Shown: positions 32,661 through 43,245, numbered from the stretch's first letter. The stretch is 64,000 bases of DNA from Pieris napi (GCF_905475465.1 NC_062249.1:1190501-1254500); one strand, 5' to 3'. Notes: generated by a model from the sequence alone, not told the origin. A program made the numbers and translations.

Positions 32661-33285
32661 AAAAGTTTATTTTCTTTATCTGTAAGAAGATACAAAGGAA
32701 TCTATTTGTGTAACTGTAAATTCGTGATAAACAATCGTTTTTAGCTGCCAAATAACACAAATATCACTTTAAATGCCTTGGAATCGTTCTGTATAATTCT
32801 ACCACAGATTTCGAATAAGTAAACGCTCTGTAGGATTTTTTCGTGATTAGAAAAGACTGGCTGAAATATTTGATGAACGAAACTTTTTTTTGAAAAAAGG
32901 TTTTAATGTTGGATGTTGTAAAGATTATGTAACAGTAATACTTAAATAATGTTAGTAATCAATTAATTACATATATGCGTGGTATTTTCCTACCACGCGT
33001 GTACTTTAGTAACTAGAATTCTGTACTTATATAATACTTACTTAATTGCGAAGCCGAACAATAAAAGCAAGTTATTGTCATAATATTCTAACTGATGTGA
33101 CACTGATCTAAAATTATCGTGATTTATGTGCACTTTTTCTTTTTCATGTGTCCTTTTTTCAATATTTTCCTGATCACTGTTTACATATGTTTTAATTATT
33201 TTGTTTTGTTTTATTAGTTTTGTCTGAATCACTATGTCCTATGTTTTTTTACACTTCTTGCGCTTACATTGAGTATTTTTTTTTC
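32660..33285. other. AT-rich interval, no gene seen
   Basis: Contains the small hairpin GCGTGGTA-TTTTCC-TACCACGC at 32,977-32,998. No coding signal. Confidence 0.35.
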
Positions 33286-33287
33286 TC

Positions 33288-33430
33288 ACAGAGGTTGCCT
33301 ATGGGAGATCGCTCGCTAAGGGCAACTGACGTTCATTTTGGAAAGCGATAAGACCGTCAGCCCTTCTTTTCATTCAATTATGTCAATTCAATATAATTCT
33401 GTATGGAACGAAGTGTTAATAAATAAGTAA
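33288..33430 (+). repeat. Non-LTR 3' tail with stem-loop (LINE-G)
   Basis: CACAGAGGTTGCCTATGGGA, GATCGCTCGC, GAAAGCGATAAGACCGTC, then GGAACGAAGTGTTAATAAAT. It has the same layout as at 4,497 and 48,530 but with a longer loop. Confidence 0.65.
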
Positions 33431-33434
33431 ATGC

Positions 33435-33955
33435 TATGTCAGAGTAAAGGTATTATTGTATAAATCCAGAATGATAAATGTATATCTGGCTCATGTGCTA
33501 TAATGTTTGTTGACACTACCCACGTGAGCAATCAGTGAGGTTGCGTAGAGAGTTGTTCTGTGCTTGGTAAGTATCTCCTACATTTCACATAAAAGCTATT
33601 GATCCACTCAACTAAAATGTAGCCAACGCAATAAGTACCTAGTTAAATGGTTAGACGGAAAAACATATTTGTCCTACCTTTTCTGGATTTGATCCGTTAC
33701 ATAACTCGTTTTCGTTACCTTTTTTACATGTCTATATGAAGAGAAAGATTGTTCTCAACTTTAAGTATAAAGTTAATTAATTCTCGATGATTATCAAAAC
33801 CGTTATGATAAAAGCATGAAGAAGTTTAATTTTTGAAAAATATTTGGTGCCACCTATGGGTGATTTTGCTTCACTTAAAAAGCGGAACCTGGTGTTAAAC
33901 CTAATAAGTTTACTACTAGCTTTCCATTCGTTGCCATGAATAACTCAGCTAAATG
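33435..33955. other. Interval with no gene seen
   Basis: No coding signal. Confidence 0.35.
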
Positions 33956-33957
33956 AA

Positions 33958-34112
33958 GGGCAGGAGGCTCATCTAATGTTAAGTCATACCACCCATGGAC
34001 ACTCACAATCCCAGAGTGCATTGCCGGCCTTTTAAGAACTGGTACGTTCTTTTATGAACCTTAAGTCAAATTGGTTCTAAAATACTTTAGTGGCTTCCAC
34101 ATAGTGGTACAG
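33958..34112 (-). mobile_element. LINE-A 3' fragment
   Basis: GGGCAGGAGGCTCATCTAAT, CACCCATGGACACTCACAAT, GCCGGCCTTTTAAGAACTGG and AAGTCAAATTGGTTC follow LINE-A order with small deletions. Confidence 0.8.
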
Positions 34113-34114
34113 TG

Positions 34115-35025
34115 ACTACTTGTATACTTGTCTTCCTATTCTACTGTCATGGGCTTACTTACTTATTCAATTGTTTATTCTTACTGGGGTTTGAATTTTT
34201 TATCTGCCTGACATTCTAGCCACAAATGAGGCTAGAAAATATATAGATATATGCTGATCTTTTTCATAATTAAACAAAAATGCTGCATATAATTAAGTAT
34301 GCGTTCTAGAATACAGAAAAACATGAAGTTTATATCATTGGCATCTAAATTACACTACAACACTACCTCATTAAGTTTATCTAATATTTTGATATAATCA
34401 GCGCGCTAAAGCGAATCCTACACGGCTGTTAACGCCTACTTACTTTCCATACATCCCACATATGAAATTACACATATGATAATCACCTTTAATGCAATAT
34501 GATTAAGCGTCAAAACTCCACGACAAAGAATTTCACGTAATAAATAAAGCAATAAATCGGTACGTCACATTGTGAAATAACAATTTAACAGGTCACAAAT
34601 GCCAATTGGTTATTGTTAACTGCAGTTTAACTGTTAGTTAAATTGTTTGGGTCTCGTGTTTCATGATTAAAGTTGACATTGGTTTTGCATTATTGTATTT
34701 AATACATGTGGTTAATTTAATCATCTTTTTTCGCTATTTCTTAAATACTATAAACCAGGTCTTAATGTACAAAGTACATTATTTTTACATTAAGAATGTT
34801 TTATTCATATAAAATTCTACTTTAAACACGCCAATGTCATCACGTTTTATAATCCGAGTTACGTACGGTACTTTTTAAAGTCACAGATAAAACGTAATTC
34901 TAGAAATCATTTGTTCAATTACTCGATCTCATTTTCAATCTACTTCTCTCTTTTTAAGCGGCAGTTCATGTTTGAGCGTTGTGGTCATCAAGAAAGAATC
35001 ATCAATCTACACAATGTACTAACTA
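34115..35025. other. AT-rich interval, no gene seen
   Basis: No coding domain or known repeat. Includes the imperfect inverted CTTAATGTA/TACATTAAG pair near 34,761-34,796. Confidence 0.35.
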
Positions 35026-35026
35026 A

Positions 35027-35400
35027 GGGTGCGTGTACATATGTACGCGCTTAAGAAGTTATACTTCTTTGGCATTATTAAAAATAGTTTTTGATTGCAT
35101 GCAAATAATTAATTACAATTAAATAATCAAAGACTAGAAAAGGAGTCATTATAGTCAATATAGTTCAGTTTACATTTGAAAAATTACCTAAATAAATAAA
35201 TATTTATTATTATTCTCTTACATTAAGTGTAACATAAATTCAATTATTATTCGAATGTTGTTTTTAAATTATGTCCAATGCTGTAGCATCTTCCTCGGGC
35301 AACTTCATTCTGTTAATTTTGTGTCACGGTGGGCGCGCATCGTAAAATTTCACTCTCATCAATTTTTCATAACGCGCCTAAAGAAGTATAACTTCAAAAA
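35027..35400 (-). mobile_element. P2: short copy of the P family
   Basis: Reverse orientation to P1 and P3. GAAGTTATACTTC lies at 35,055-35,067 and GAAGTATAACTTC at 35,383-35,395. The left edge GGGTGCGTGTACATATGTAC is itself almost palindromic. The whole 374 bases align in order with P3, and their outer parts with P1. No coding sequence. Confidence 0.75.
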
Positions 35401-36140
35401 TTGCCTCTGTGGCTTAGTAGTTAGCCTATTAGGACTACGCTCCTATCCCGACGAAAATTTTGTTGGTACTTACTAAACTCTATTTAAGTTCTAACTCTGT
35501 TTAACACGCAGAAAAATAACCTCAAACACGCACCAATGTCTGCCACATGTCCTAGAGATATTTTAAATATTTAAAAAAAAATACGTTTTACATATAATCC
35601 CACAATAGTAATAATAATTATTAAGATAAATGAATAAGCGTTCTATAAAATGTACAGAATCGCATCCATTCCTTCATTCCTATCTGTGGATCATGAAACT
35701 GTTCTTCAGATACGGCGGTCACGGTGGCTATCAGACCATCTATGTACCGCTATGATGGATGACCAGTGAGAAGTCTGCGGACAAATGGTATTAATTCAAA
35801 GATATTTATTTTATAAACCGCACGCGTGTAAATACACTGTATTTGAGTTTTAGAAGTGTTTGCATTACAGTTTAAATAATGGTAAAATAAATACATTATT
35901 ATATAGTTATCTTTGGTGTACACGACATTCAAATAAAAATATATAAAGTGAGAGACTGATCATGATTGAAAAGAATTTGTTGACGTACGGTAACGTGGTG
36001 CCATTTTCAAAACTAGAAGTATGCCATCATGAATCCCTAAATGGTTGCTTGTCTCTGTTTTATTCTGTATTATGATGTAGTCTAAGCAAACACTACTGGC
36101 CGTTTCACTGTTTTAATACTTGCATCTACTTTGTTAAATA
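35400..36140. other. Interval with no gene seen
   Basis: Directly after P2, CCTCTGTGGCTTAGTAGTTA resembles the start of a tRNA-type sequence, but no B box follows. No coding signal. Confidence 0.3.
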
Positions 36141-36144
36141 TAAC

Positions 36145-36450
36145 AGGGGGCAAACCTGATGTTATGTATACCGCCCATGGACACTCACATTGCCAGAAAG
36201 CTCGCCGACCTTTTAAGAATTAGTACGCAATTTAATGAAGGACCCTAAGTCAATTGATTCGGAAACACTTCAGTGGGTAGCCCGTTCCACATAGTGGTGG
36301 TGAGCGGCAAAAACTGCCTTGAAAACGCTCAGTTTGGAACGACGAACATCCAGGTGATACAGGTATTTCATATTCTGTCTAGACGTGCCGATTATGAAAC
36401 TCAGCAGCAGATATAATCCGAACAACTCCTCTGAAGTTCTGTCAAAGTTT
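36145..36450 (-). mobile_element. LINE-A 3' fragment
   Basis: Runs from GGGGGCAAACCTGATGTTAT through CCGCCCATGGACACTCACAT, TTCCACATAGTGGTGGTGAG and AAAACTGCCTTGAAAACGCT to AATCCGAACAACTCCTCTGA. It has several small indels relative to the main LINE-A. Confidence 0.85.
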
Positions 36451-36454
36451 ATAT

Positions 36455-37025
36455 CTCCTTATACTGTAAGGATACAGTTCGGAGTCTAGTCTCATCATCA
36501 TATTACATAGTGTTAACTTATCTACGATGAAGGGCTGATGTGTTTCCACAGGGTGTCTCATTCCTCCAGCACCTAACAAAGGGGAAACCAATGGCTTTAA
36601 ACTTTTTTATCTTCTTCTTTTTCTGGTGCCACTTTATTGCTAAAGTTTGGCAGTTAACAACTTTAATTGCCGGGTTTCTTGCTAACTCTAAAAAGCTCCT
36701 CAGCAGGTATGATCCCGTACGTTCCGCAACCACGACTTCTTCCTTCCACCAGCCCGTCTCTTGCCTTCAACGCCCCACATTTATACATAACATTATACTA
36801 TAGACATGTGAACTTTTTGAATATACTTTACGTTATTAAATCCACATTATTCCTGAAAGTGCCGGGCATTTAAATTGCGTGTGTTCAGTATATGTAAAAT
36901 AAGAGCAAGGTGTATTCTTGAAGCTAATTTCGCAATATTGTAAATCACCCGATTATGTTAATAAGCCGTTTAACAGGCGAAATTACAGGTTAAATCGCCG
37001 AATCATCAATTTGGGTACATCATGT
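36455..37025. other. Interval with no gene seen
   Basis: Open frames of 71, 87 and 68 residues overlap at 36,518-36,873 on both strands without a recognisable domain. Mutually overlapping frames of similar length argue against a gene. Confidence 0.3.
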
Positions 37026-37028
37026 AAC

Positions 37029-37072
37029 ATTAATTATACATGTAAGGGAGCTCCCTTACATGTATAATTAAT
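37029..37072. repeat. 44-bp perfect palindrome without spacer
   Basis: Bases 37,029-37,050 are the exact reverse complement of 37,051-37,072, meeting at GGGAG|CTCCC with no loop. Outer part is AT-rich (ATTAATTATACATGTAA). Confidence 0.9.
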
Positions 37073-37074
37073 AT

Positions 37075-37578
37075 TAATAACGGTATCATAAATTTGATAT
37101 GTTTAGGTCTCGATAGCCCTCCGTTAATGTATGTTCTTCTCAGTCCTATTCATTGATTAAGGTCGTGCCTGCTGCCCTGGTAGTGATAATAAAAAAATAA
37201 AAATTTCTTCATTTGACTCAAAAGATTGTAAGCATAAACTAGGCTACGAATCGTTGAGATACAATATTATTACATAATAATATAAGTGATATCTCTCCAC
37301 TTTGTTTGGTCCATAGCTTATCTTAGCCTTTTGCCTTCCTCCTTGCCGACGACAACCAGCTTGTCCAGGTCATCGCGACGGCGATTTAAACAAAAAAGCT
37401 ACAAAAAGCTCTATAGCATGTTGTTAAGAGTTTTGATACAAGATTGACTAATTAGGTCTTTTAGCAAAGCATCTTTCTCCAACACATCTTCTGTGCAACA
37501 ATCCTTATCCTGTGTTGCCCTCGCAACGTCAATGATTCGTTCAAAAGCCAAGGTTCTGAATTCCGTTCCTGGGGACAA
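37075..37578. other. Interval with no gene seen
   Basis: Flank of LINE-A. TTCTTCTCAGTCCTATTC and AGCTTATCTTAGCCTTTTGC (37,313-37,332) show no coding frame of note. Confidence 0.3.
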
Positions 37579-37595
37579 TTTTTTTTTTTTTTTTT

Positions 37596-38975
37596 TTATG
37601 TAATAGGAGGCAAACGGGCAGGAGGCTCACCTGATGTTAAGTGATACCGCCGCCCATGGACACTCACAATGCCAGAAGGCTCGCAAGTGCGTTGCTGGCC
37701 TTTCAGGAATTGGTACGCTCTTTTCTTGAAGGACCCTAAGTCGAATTGGTTCGGAAATACTTCTGTGGGCAGCTGGTTCCACATAGTGGTGGTGCGCGGC
37801 AAAAACTGCCTTAGAAAACGCTCTGTTGTGGAACGACGGACGTCGAGGTGATACGGATGGTATTTTGTATTTTGCCTTGACGTCCGATGATGAAACTCAG
37901 CTGCAGGTATTAGACCGAACAACTCCTCTGAACACTCTCCATGGTAAATGCGGTAGAAGATGCAGAGAGATCCCACATCTCTACGCAACGCCAAGGGATC
38001 AAGCCGCACTGAAAGTGACTGGTCGTCGACGATTCGAACCGCTCTTCGTTGAATACGGTCAAGTGGAAGGAGCTGGTACTGGGGAGCTCCCACCCAGAGG
38101 TGAGAGCAGTACTCCATATGGGGCCGAATTTGAGCTTTATATAGTTGCAAGCGGTGGCCCGGAGTGAAGTACCGTCTCGCCTTGCTGAGCACACCAAGCT
38201 TTTTGGAGGCTAATTTAGCCTTTCCTTCCAGATGACCGCGAAACTGAACGTTATTCGATATGTCAACGCCCAGTATTCCGATGCTAGCTGAGGCTTTAAG
38301 GAGAGTGTCTTCAAAGAGGGGAGTAGCGACAAAGGGAGTTTTTTTAGCGGAAAACGCGCATACTTGTGTCTTCTTGGGGTTAAATTGGACTAGATTTAGT
38401 CTACCCCAGTCCGAGACTCCACGTAGAAGAGTTTCGACTTCAGACACAAGTTTGTTCCGGTACTCATCGACAACAGCCCGAGAAATACCTGCCCGGCCAG
38501 TGTAAAAAGTATCCCCAGTGCTGTCGTCCGCATAGCAATGAATGTTGCTAAGCTGCAACATATCATTGATATGCAGAATAAACAGGGTCGGGGATAGGAC
38601 ACAGCCTTGTGGGACACCAGCATTCACAGGTTTCAGGTCGGAGCATGCTCCGTCGATGACGACTTTGATGCTCCGATCAGCGAGAAAGCTGGAAATCCAG
38701 TTGCATAATTTCTCAGGGAGCCCGTAGGCTGGAAGCTTCGAGAGCAGTGCTCTGTGCCACACCCGATCGAAGGCTTTCGCTATGTCCAAACTTACCGCCA
38801 GCGCCTCCCCCTTGGACTCAATTGCCTCTGCCCACCTATGTGTAAGGTATACAAGGAGGTCACCAGCTGAGCGACCACGACGAAAGCCGTACTGAGAATC
38901 GCTAATCAGCTGGTGGCCCTCTAGATACCTCAGGAGCTGGCTGTTAATAATGGTTTCCATTATTTTGGAGAACAA
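37596..38975 (-). CDS. LINE-A polyprotein, C-terminal half: reverse transcriptase
   Basis: A 459-codon frame counted from an internal methionine at 38,975. It lies in the same frame as the upstream half, and the 27 codons between it and the TAG also stay open (including RPIAIAS). RT motifs in order: SDSQYGFRRGRSAGDLL (about 25-41), SLDIAKAFDRVW (first catalytic aspartate near 64), AGVPQGCVLSPTLF (119-132) and the catalytic HCYADDST (about 147-153). Then comes GILGVDISNN, a thumb and connection region with RPHMEYCSHLW, and a C-terminus of TTTMWNQLPTEVF, RRYHLTSGEPPARLPP. No C-terminal RNase H or zinc knuckle is visible. Jockey/CR1-group is my best placement. Confidence 0.9.
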   Translation of the reverse strand: MFSKIMETIINSQLLRYLEGHQLISDSQYGFRRGRSAGDLLVYLTHRWAEAIESKGEALAVSLDIAKAFDRVWHRALLSKLPAYGLPEKLCNWISSFLADRSIKVVIDGACSDLKPVNAGVPQGCVLSPTLFILHINDMLQLSNIHCYADDSTGDTFYTGRAGISRAVVDEYRNKLVSEVETLLRGVSDWGRLNLVQFNPKKTQVCAFSAKKTPFVATPLFEDTLLKASASIGILGVDISNNVQFRGHLEGKAKLASKKLGVLSKARRYFTPGHRLQLYKAQIRPHMEYCSHLWVGAPQYQLLPLDRIQRRAVRIVDDQSLSVRLDPLALRRDVGSLCIFYRIYHGECSEELFGLIPAAEFHHRTSRQNTKYHPYHLDVRRSTTERFLRQFLPRTTTMWNQLPTEVFPNQFDLGSFKKRAYQFLKGQQRTCEPSGIVSVHGRRYHLTSGEPPARLPPIT

Positions 38976-39056
38976 GGAGGCTATAGCTATTGGGCGATAG
39001 TTGGACGGATCAGAGCGATCGCCTTTTTTAGGGATCGGATGTATCGAAGCGATCTT

Positions 39057-40775
39057 CTAGCACTTCGGAACAGTGCCGAGCGTGTAAAGGTACCGGAAAA
39101 AGCGCGTTAGGACCGGAGCCAACTCAGGAGCACAAGTACGCAGCACAATTGGAGGGATGCCATCGGGTCCGCTCGACTTATGGATGTCCAAGGAAGACAA
39201 AGCTTTACGGATAGCACGTTGCCGGAATATAACTTCGGGCATCGTAGTATCACACCGCAATAATGTCGGTGGTTCCTTCCCTTGATCATCCAAAGTGGAG
39301 TTCGACGCAAAGAGACAGCCTAGAAGATCGGCCTTCTCTTTCGCGGTATGGGCCAGTGAGTCATCCTCCCTATGCAGTGGTGGAATTGAGGGCAGACAGA
39401 AATTCCCTTGGACAGCTTTGGCAAGAGACCAGAAGGCTCGAGTTCCCGAAGGGAGGTGGGCCAATTTCTCACCAAATCTGGCAATGTGCTCTGACTTTGC
39501 TTTAGCGATTTCTCGCTTGAAGGACCTGGAGGCTGAATTGTATGCTTTTTTACGTTCGCCGATAGTCACATCACAGGATGTCACCGCTTCTGCCCAGGCT
39601 TTAAAGCATTCACGCTTACGGCGCAAAGCCGCTTTGCAAGAACGCCTAAACCAAGGCTGGGACTTGCCACCGACCGGCACCGCAGAGAATGGAATAAAGA
39701 GTTCCATACCCTGCAGGACCACCTCGGCGACAGAGTCAGCGACGGCATCTGGAGTACTCGACGAAAAGCAAATGGGCCCCCAAGGGTAGGACGCAAAAAA
39801 AGACCGCATCCCATCCCAATCTGCTGACTTATAGTGCCACACGCGGCGACAGCCAGTGAAGCTAGGCCGAAGAGGGCGCGTGAACGGCACAATGCTCCGG
39901 ACCACACAATGATCTGATGAACCCAATGGCGGTTCAACAGAGACTTGGTAGTTCTCCGGATGTGAAGTCAGCAGAAGGTCCAACAAAGAGGGTTTATGAC
40001 CATCCACATCTGGTATTCGCGTAATCGCAGGGACCATTTGCGTCAAGTCGTAAGCCAAAGCAAAGTCGTGAAAGGATCTTCCCGCATGATCGGTGGTTTC
40101 TGAGCCGAGCCAATCGGCATGGTGGGCGTTAAAATCGCCAAGTATCACGATTTCAGCGGTAGGAACCCTTTCGAGCAGGGAATCTGTAGCCATTTGGATG
40201 TGCTCAATGAGTCGGTCAGTTTCGGTATTTCCGCTATGGGACCTATACAGGCATGCGTAGAATCGCGGATGGTCATCGCAGTCTACGCGCAGCCAGAGGT
40301 TAGATAGGTCCCTTCCTTCAAGCGTCCCGAGGCGACGAGAACAGATATCCTCTCTGACGTACACGCAAACTCCCGCCCGCGGCACAAATGAATGTTCCAA
40401 TTTGTACCCCGGGTAGGAGAGGTAGGAAGTATCAGCCGGGGGGGATATCTGAGTCTCGGTAAGAAAGAGCAAGGCCGGCTTCGCAGTCTCTAAGTGGTAG
40501 TGGACAGCGTTGATGTTGGAATTGAGCCCCCTAACATTTGTGAAGTCCACGGCGAGTGTGGACGGGGGTGCCTTTGTTAAATTGCTCCGTTTGCCCCGAG
40601 AACGATTAATGTTTTTACCGAGCGCAGAATTGCCCCCCCCAGAATACGAAGGGCAGCCTATGCGTCCACCACCGGGCGCAGAGTGTCCCGGTGTTGGACG
40701 CCCAGAGGGGGATTCTCCACCGCGAGCGCGTGTGGTACCCCCCTGGGGTAGATTCTCTTTTTTCTGCACCTTCAT
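39057..40775 (-). CDS. LINE-A polyprotein, N-terminal half: APE-type endonuclease and start of RT
   Basis: A 572-codon frame from ATG 40,773-40,775. Residues 1-70 are glycine, proline and arginine rich. An APE-type endonuclease covers about 75-300, with TNVRGLNSN near 79, LFLTETQI (catalytic-type glutamate at about 107), VILGDFNAHHADW (about 210-222), LLDLLLTSHPE and GSSDHCVV (about 285-292). This domain nicks the target DNA so that the 3' hydroxyl can prime reverse transcription. After a basic linker, the RT begins near 525 with KALSSLDIHKSSGPDGIPP. The frame stops at TAG 39,057-39,059 after VPKC, in the middle of the RT domain. Nothing else in the half is broken. Confidence 0.9.
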   Translation of the reverse strand: MKVQKKENLPQGGTTRARGGESPSGRPTPGHSAPGGGRIGCPSYSGGGNSALGKNINRSRGKRSNLTKAPPSTLAVDFTNVRGLNSNINAVHYHLETAKPALLFLTETQISPPADTSYLSYPGYKLEHSFVPRAGVCVYVREDICSRRLGTLEGRDLSNLWLRVDCDDHPRFYACLYRSHSGNTETDRLIEHIQMATDSLLERVPTAEIVILGDFNAHHADWLGSETTDHAGRSFHDFALAYDLTQMVPAITRIPDVDGHKPSLLDLLLTSHPENYQVSVEPPLGSSDHCVVRSIVPFTRPLRPSFTGCRRVWHYKSADWDGMRSFFASYPWGPICFSSSTPDAVADSVAEVVLQGMELFIPFSAVPVGGKSQPWFRRSCKAALRRKRECFKAWAEAVTSCDVTIGERKKAYNSASRSFKREIAKAKSEHIARFGEKLAHLPSGTRAFWSLAKAVQGNFCLPSIPPLHREDDSLAHTAKEKADLLGCLFASNSTLDDQGKEPPTLLRCDTTMPEVIFRQRAIRKALSSLDIHKSSGPDGIPPIVLRTCAPELAPVLTRFFRYLYTLGTVPKC

Positions 40776-40779
40776 ATTT

Positions 40780-40960
40780 CATGTGGGGGGGGGGGGGAAT
40801 GGGCTCCGGGAGTCTCTCTCACCGCACGAAACGCGAGTACAATAAGGTGAACTTATTGCATCACTTCACGCCGGTTTTCTGAGAGACAGTGGTACTGCCC
40901 CGGTCGTGCCTGCCCATTTGGCTGAAGCCCGAAGGCAACAGCATGGCACTCCCACTAGGA
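40780..40960 (-). promoter_or_regulatory. LINE-A 5' UTR with internal promoter region
   Basis: Non-coding leader on the minus strand, GC-rich, including CCGGGGCAGTACCAC and CTCAGAAAACCGG and ending in a 13-base C run before the ATG. Non-LTR elements of this group normally carry their promoter in the 5' UTR (family knowledge). No specific promoter element was identified. Confidence 0.4.
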
Positions 40961-40964
40961 GCAA

Positions 40965-41260
40965 TTTGCAGAACTAGTAGAATGATAAGCAGGGGGAATG
41001 TAAAAGATTGCATTCGGCTGATTGCCCAGCTTGATAAGCCTGGAATAGGATGAATCCCGAGATACCAGACTGGAGATGTATTTCCAACTTGGTTAATAAA
41101 GTACAGAAATGACGAAATCCCTTTCGCTCCTTTGGGAGTATAACAAAATTATATCTCAATAAAATCTTATTTATAGAAAAGGAATAGGTTCAACTCGTAG
41201 TCGGTTAAAATACGTTTACTCTATAGAATAAAAATAGTTCCATATCAAAAATATTTTTGT
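40965..41260. other. Interval with no gene seen
   Basis: Flank of LINE-A. No coding signal. Confidence 0.3.
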
Positions 41261-41261
41261 A

Positions 41262-41340
41262 ATAAATAATATTCATTTCCAACACACAAATATACAGCAT
41301 AGTATACAATTTTCTTAACGTACATAGTAATAGCTTTTTC
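41262..41340 (-). mobile_element. LINE-C 3' UTR fragment
   Basis: ATTCATTTCCAACACACAAA, TATACAGCATAGTATACAAT and TTCTTAACGTACATAG match the 3' UTR of LINE-C at 10.4 kb. Confidence 0.5.
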
Positions 41341-41344
41341 TCCT

Positions 41345-41550
41345 TCCGAGGCCCTTTCATCTTTAACCAGTTCATTAAAAACAAAATTATCACTAACATC
41401 TCAAAAATCACTTTACATACACTTACTAAACGTCTCAAACAATATCTTGTTAACCTGTCCTATTCTTATACTGAAAATATCTTTATTGTAGAAAAATAGT
41501 ATTAATATAAATGTGTAGAAATAATAAATATGATTTTTAAAATACTGTTT
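41345..41550. other. Interval with no gene seen
   Basis: No coding signal. Confidence 0.3.
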
Positions 41551-41554
41551 TCAT

Positions 41555-41680
41555 GTCAAAAGGAAGAGACTGGCTGCCCACAACACAGGGTATTCTAGTG
41601 TGGGGGCACTTTACTTAATGTAAACATCCTGTATATTGTGTATAATAAAGTTTTTCTTTCGTTCTTTCAATTAAAAAATA
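41555..41680 (+). repeat. Possible non-LTR 3' tail
   Basis: CAAAAGGAAGAGACTGGCTG, then CCCACAACACAGGGTATTCT and CATCCTGTATATTGTGTATA, AATAAAG and a T-rich end. It has the look of a retrotransposon 3' UTR with a polyadenylation signal (AATAAAG at about 41,644), but no second copy was found here. Confidence 0.35.
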
Positions 41681-42470
41681 TTAAATATATGTACCTAGTT
41701 ACCAGCCGTTCTAAATTTATGATAGCGTATTAAATAAAATAAAACTTTATATGTACTATTTATTGCAAGTACTAAGCCAATCAAGCAAATACTTCTTAGG
41801 AAAAAATTATTTACGGTCTTCGGTCGCACAAAAAGAGCGGCAAACTTTGTAGCCTATTAAGGCTTAAATCAGCCATTCTAGAAGCTTCTATGAGGTATGA
41901 AGGAATTCTAAATACGCGAGGACACGGCATTCAACTGATTTTATAGCTCCTAATTATATTATAGTGATGTGAAGATTTCTCACTTAGGTATGTGCTTTTA
42001 GACAAAGAGAGATTTGTTGTATGTGCGAATAAACAAATAATTTCAAAAATGTTTGCAATTTTAAGTACTACTATAGTCTTTCCTCTCTTTTGGTATCATT
42101 ATATTTCTGTGATAAGTGATTTGTAAGTACTTATGGTTAGATTTCGCACAATCTATAAAATATACGGTGTGTAAAATAAATACACAAGCGAATATATAAT
42201 TTGCTTCTAATACTAAATGGATGTCATAAATTTCATGCGCAGACAATTCCAATAAAGATTAATAATAATACAGAAAGATACTAAGACTGGTACGGCCCAA
42301 TCATCGCAAACTAAATATGGTCAGAAACAGATAGGTCATCAATATAAAGCAATCGTTATGCTACAATATTGTAACAACCTCATTTATAAATGTTATGATT
42401 ATTATTGTAATATATAAATTTATAAATGTGGGATTTTGTTGAAGAATAAAAAATAAAAAAACTATTTTAA
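41680..42470. other. AT-rich interval, no gene seen
   Basis: No coding domain. The stretch 42,360-42,450 (CAACCTCATTTATAAATG to an A-rich end) may be another tail. Confidence 0.35.
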
Positions 42471-42605
42471 AAGAGTGAGAAAACTACCTTTTGGAAGGGG
42501 CAACTAGTCGTTTCTTTTTAACTTGTCATTTTGACTTTCAAAAGTGCCTTTTTAATAGGTGATTAATGTAATAAGAATAAATGATTTGAGTTTGACTTAA
42601 AGAAT
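42470..42605 (+). repeat. LINE-B type 3' tail
   Basis: TTTTAAAAGAGTGAGAAAAC, TACCTTTTGGAAGGGGCAA and the final ATTTGAGTTTGACTT match 7,140-7,290. Confidence 0.5.
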
Positions 42606-42970
42606 ACATTTCGAACTTATCAAAATGTGTCCGTTCTTATTGGTTGCTACATTTTTATAGGCAAGGATCTGCTAATTGTCGAAGAATCATTGCAGAGGTG
42701 AAGGAAATGGAATGGAATGGAATGACGTGGTGTGAAGTTAAGGTGCCTAAGACCGATTAGGCTGGTTATCTATGGATTCTCTCTGCTACACCTGGGCGAT
42801 ATAGGACCTTAAGTCATGTAATAATTTTCAAATTTCGAACTTCTAGAATTTGTTCCTTCTTTTATGACTTTCCAAGTTATCTCCGAGCTGTGCTTGAATC
42901 TCATGTATCTAATAATAATAAAATAAAAATAGCGTACATTAAGTCCATGTCATGCATAACATTATTACAG
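42605..42970. other. Interval with no gene seen
   Basis: Contains a short GGAATGGAATGGAATG tandem near 42,708. No coding signal. Confidence 0.35.
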
Positions 42971-42979
42971 ATACCGGCA

Positions 42980-43245
42980 AACTTCTTGAGTATTAAACAA
43001 GGGAGTGGGGGAAAGTTTGCGCTAACGTCACTTGATTTACCAATCACGCGATCGACACGTCACTCTCTGCCGCCGCGCACCACCGCCCGCCTTCCCCCCC
43101 TCCCAGTGATACCTAAATATCGTTTCTGCACAGACAAGGACATTTGTTCAAGATGTTTGCCGGTATCTGTACACGGCCTCCGACGGAGAGAAGGCTTCCT
43201 TCAATATTCCAATCCTTTCCGCTATCCTTTTTATTCCACCTCATA
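42980..43245. promoter_or_regulatory. Candidate GC-rich promoter-like region
   Basis: A GC-rich non-repetitive patch with a CRE-like TAACGTCA at 43,023, a CCAAT box at 43,040, a CACGTCAC at 43,057, CTGCCGCCGCGCACCACCGC near 43,068 and a C-rich tract CCTTCCCCCCCTCCC near 43,090. The 124-residue open frame across it (42,890-43,264) shows no domain. Composition only; no exon was found. It could also be decayed repeat sequence. Confidence 0.3.

Larger units (their letters stand above)
37579..40960 (-). mobile_element. LINE-A: near full-length non-LTR retrotransposon
   Basis: The 3' end is a 19-base T-run at 37,579-37,597 (poly(A) on the minus strand). Coding runs from 40,775 to 37,596 with endonuclease then reverse transcriptase. 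The 5' UTR extends to about 40,960 and has a C13 run (G13 on the plus strand, 40,785-40,797) twelve bases before the start codon. There is no separate gag-type frame with zinc knuckles, so it is a single-ORF layout as read here. The exact 5' edge and target duplication could not be fixed. It is the parent type of the many LINE-A 3' fragments in the window. Confidence 0.9.

Noticed and set aside
36518..36873. Three overlapping 68-87 residue frames
   Set aside because: They compete on both strands, without domain or conserved context.
39295..39789. 164-residue plus-strand frame within LINE-A
   Set aside because: Antisense shadow of the endonuclease/RT frame; no motif of its own.
42706..42725. 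GGAAT satellite
   Set aside because: Only about three units; too short to be a satellite array.
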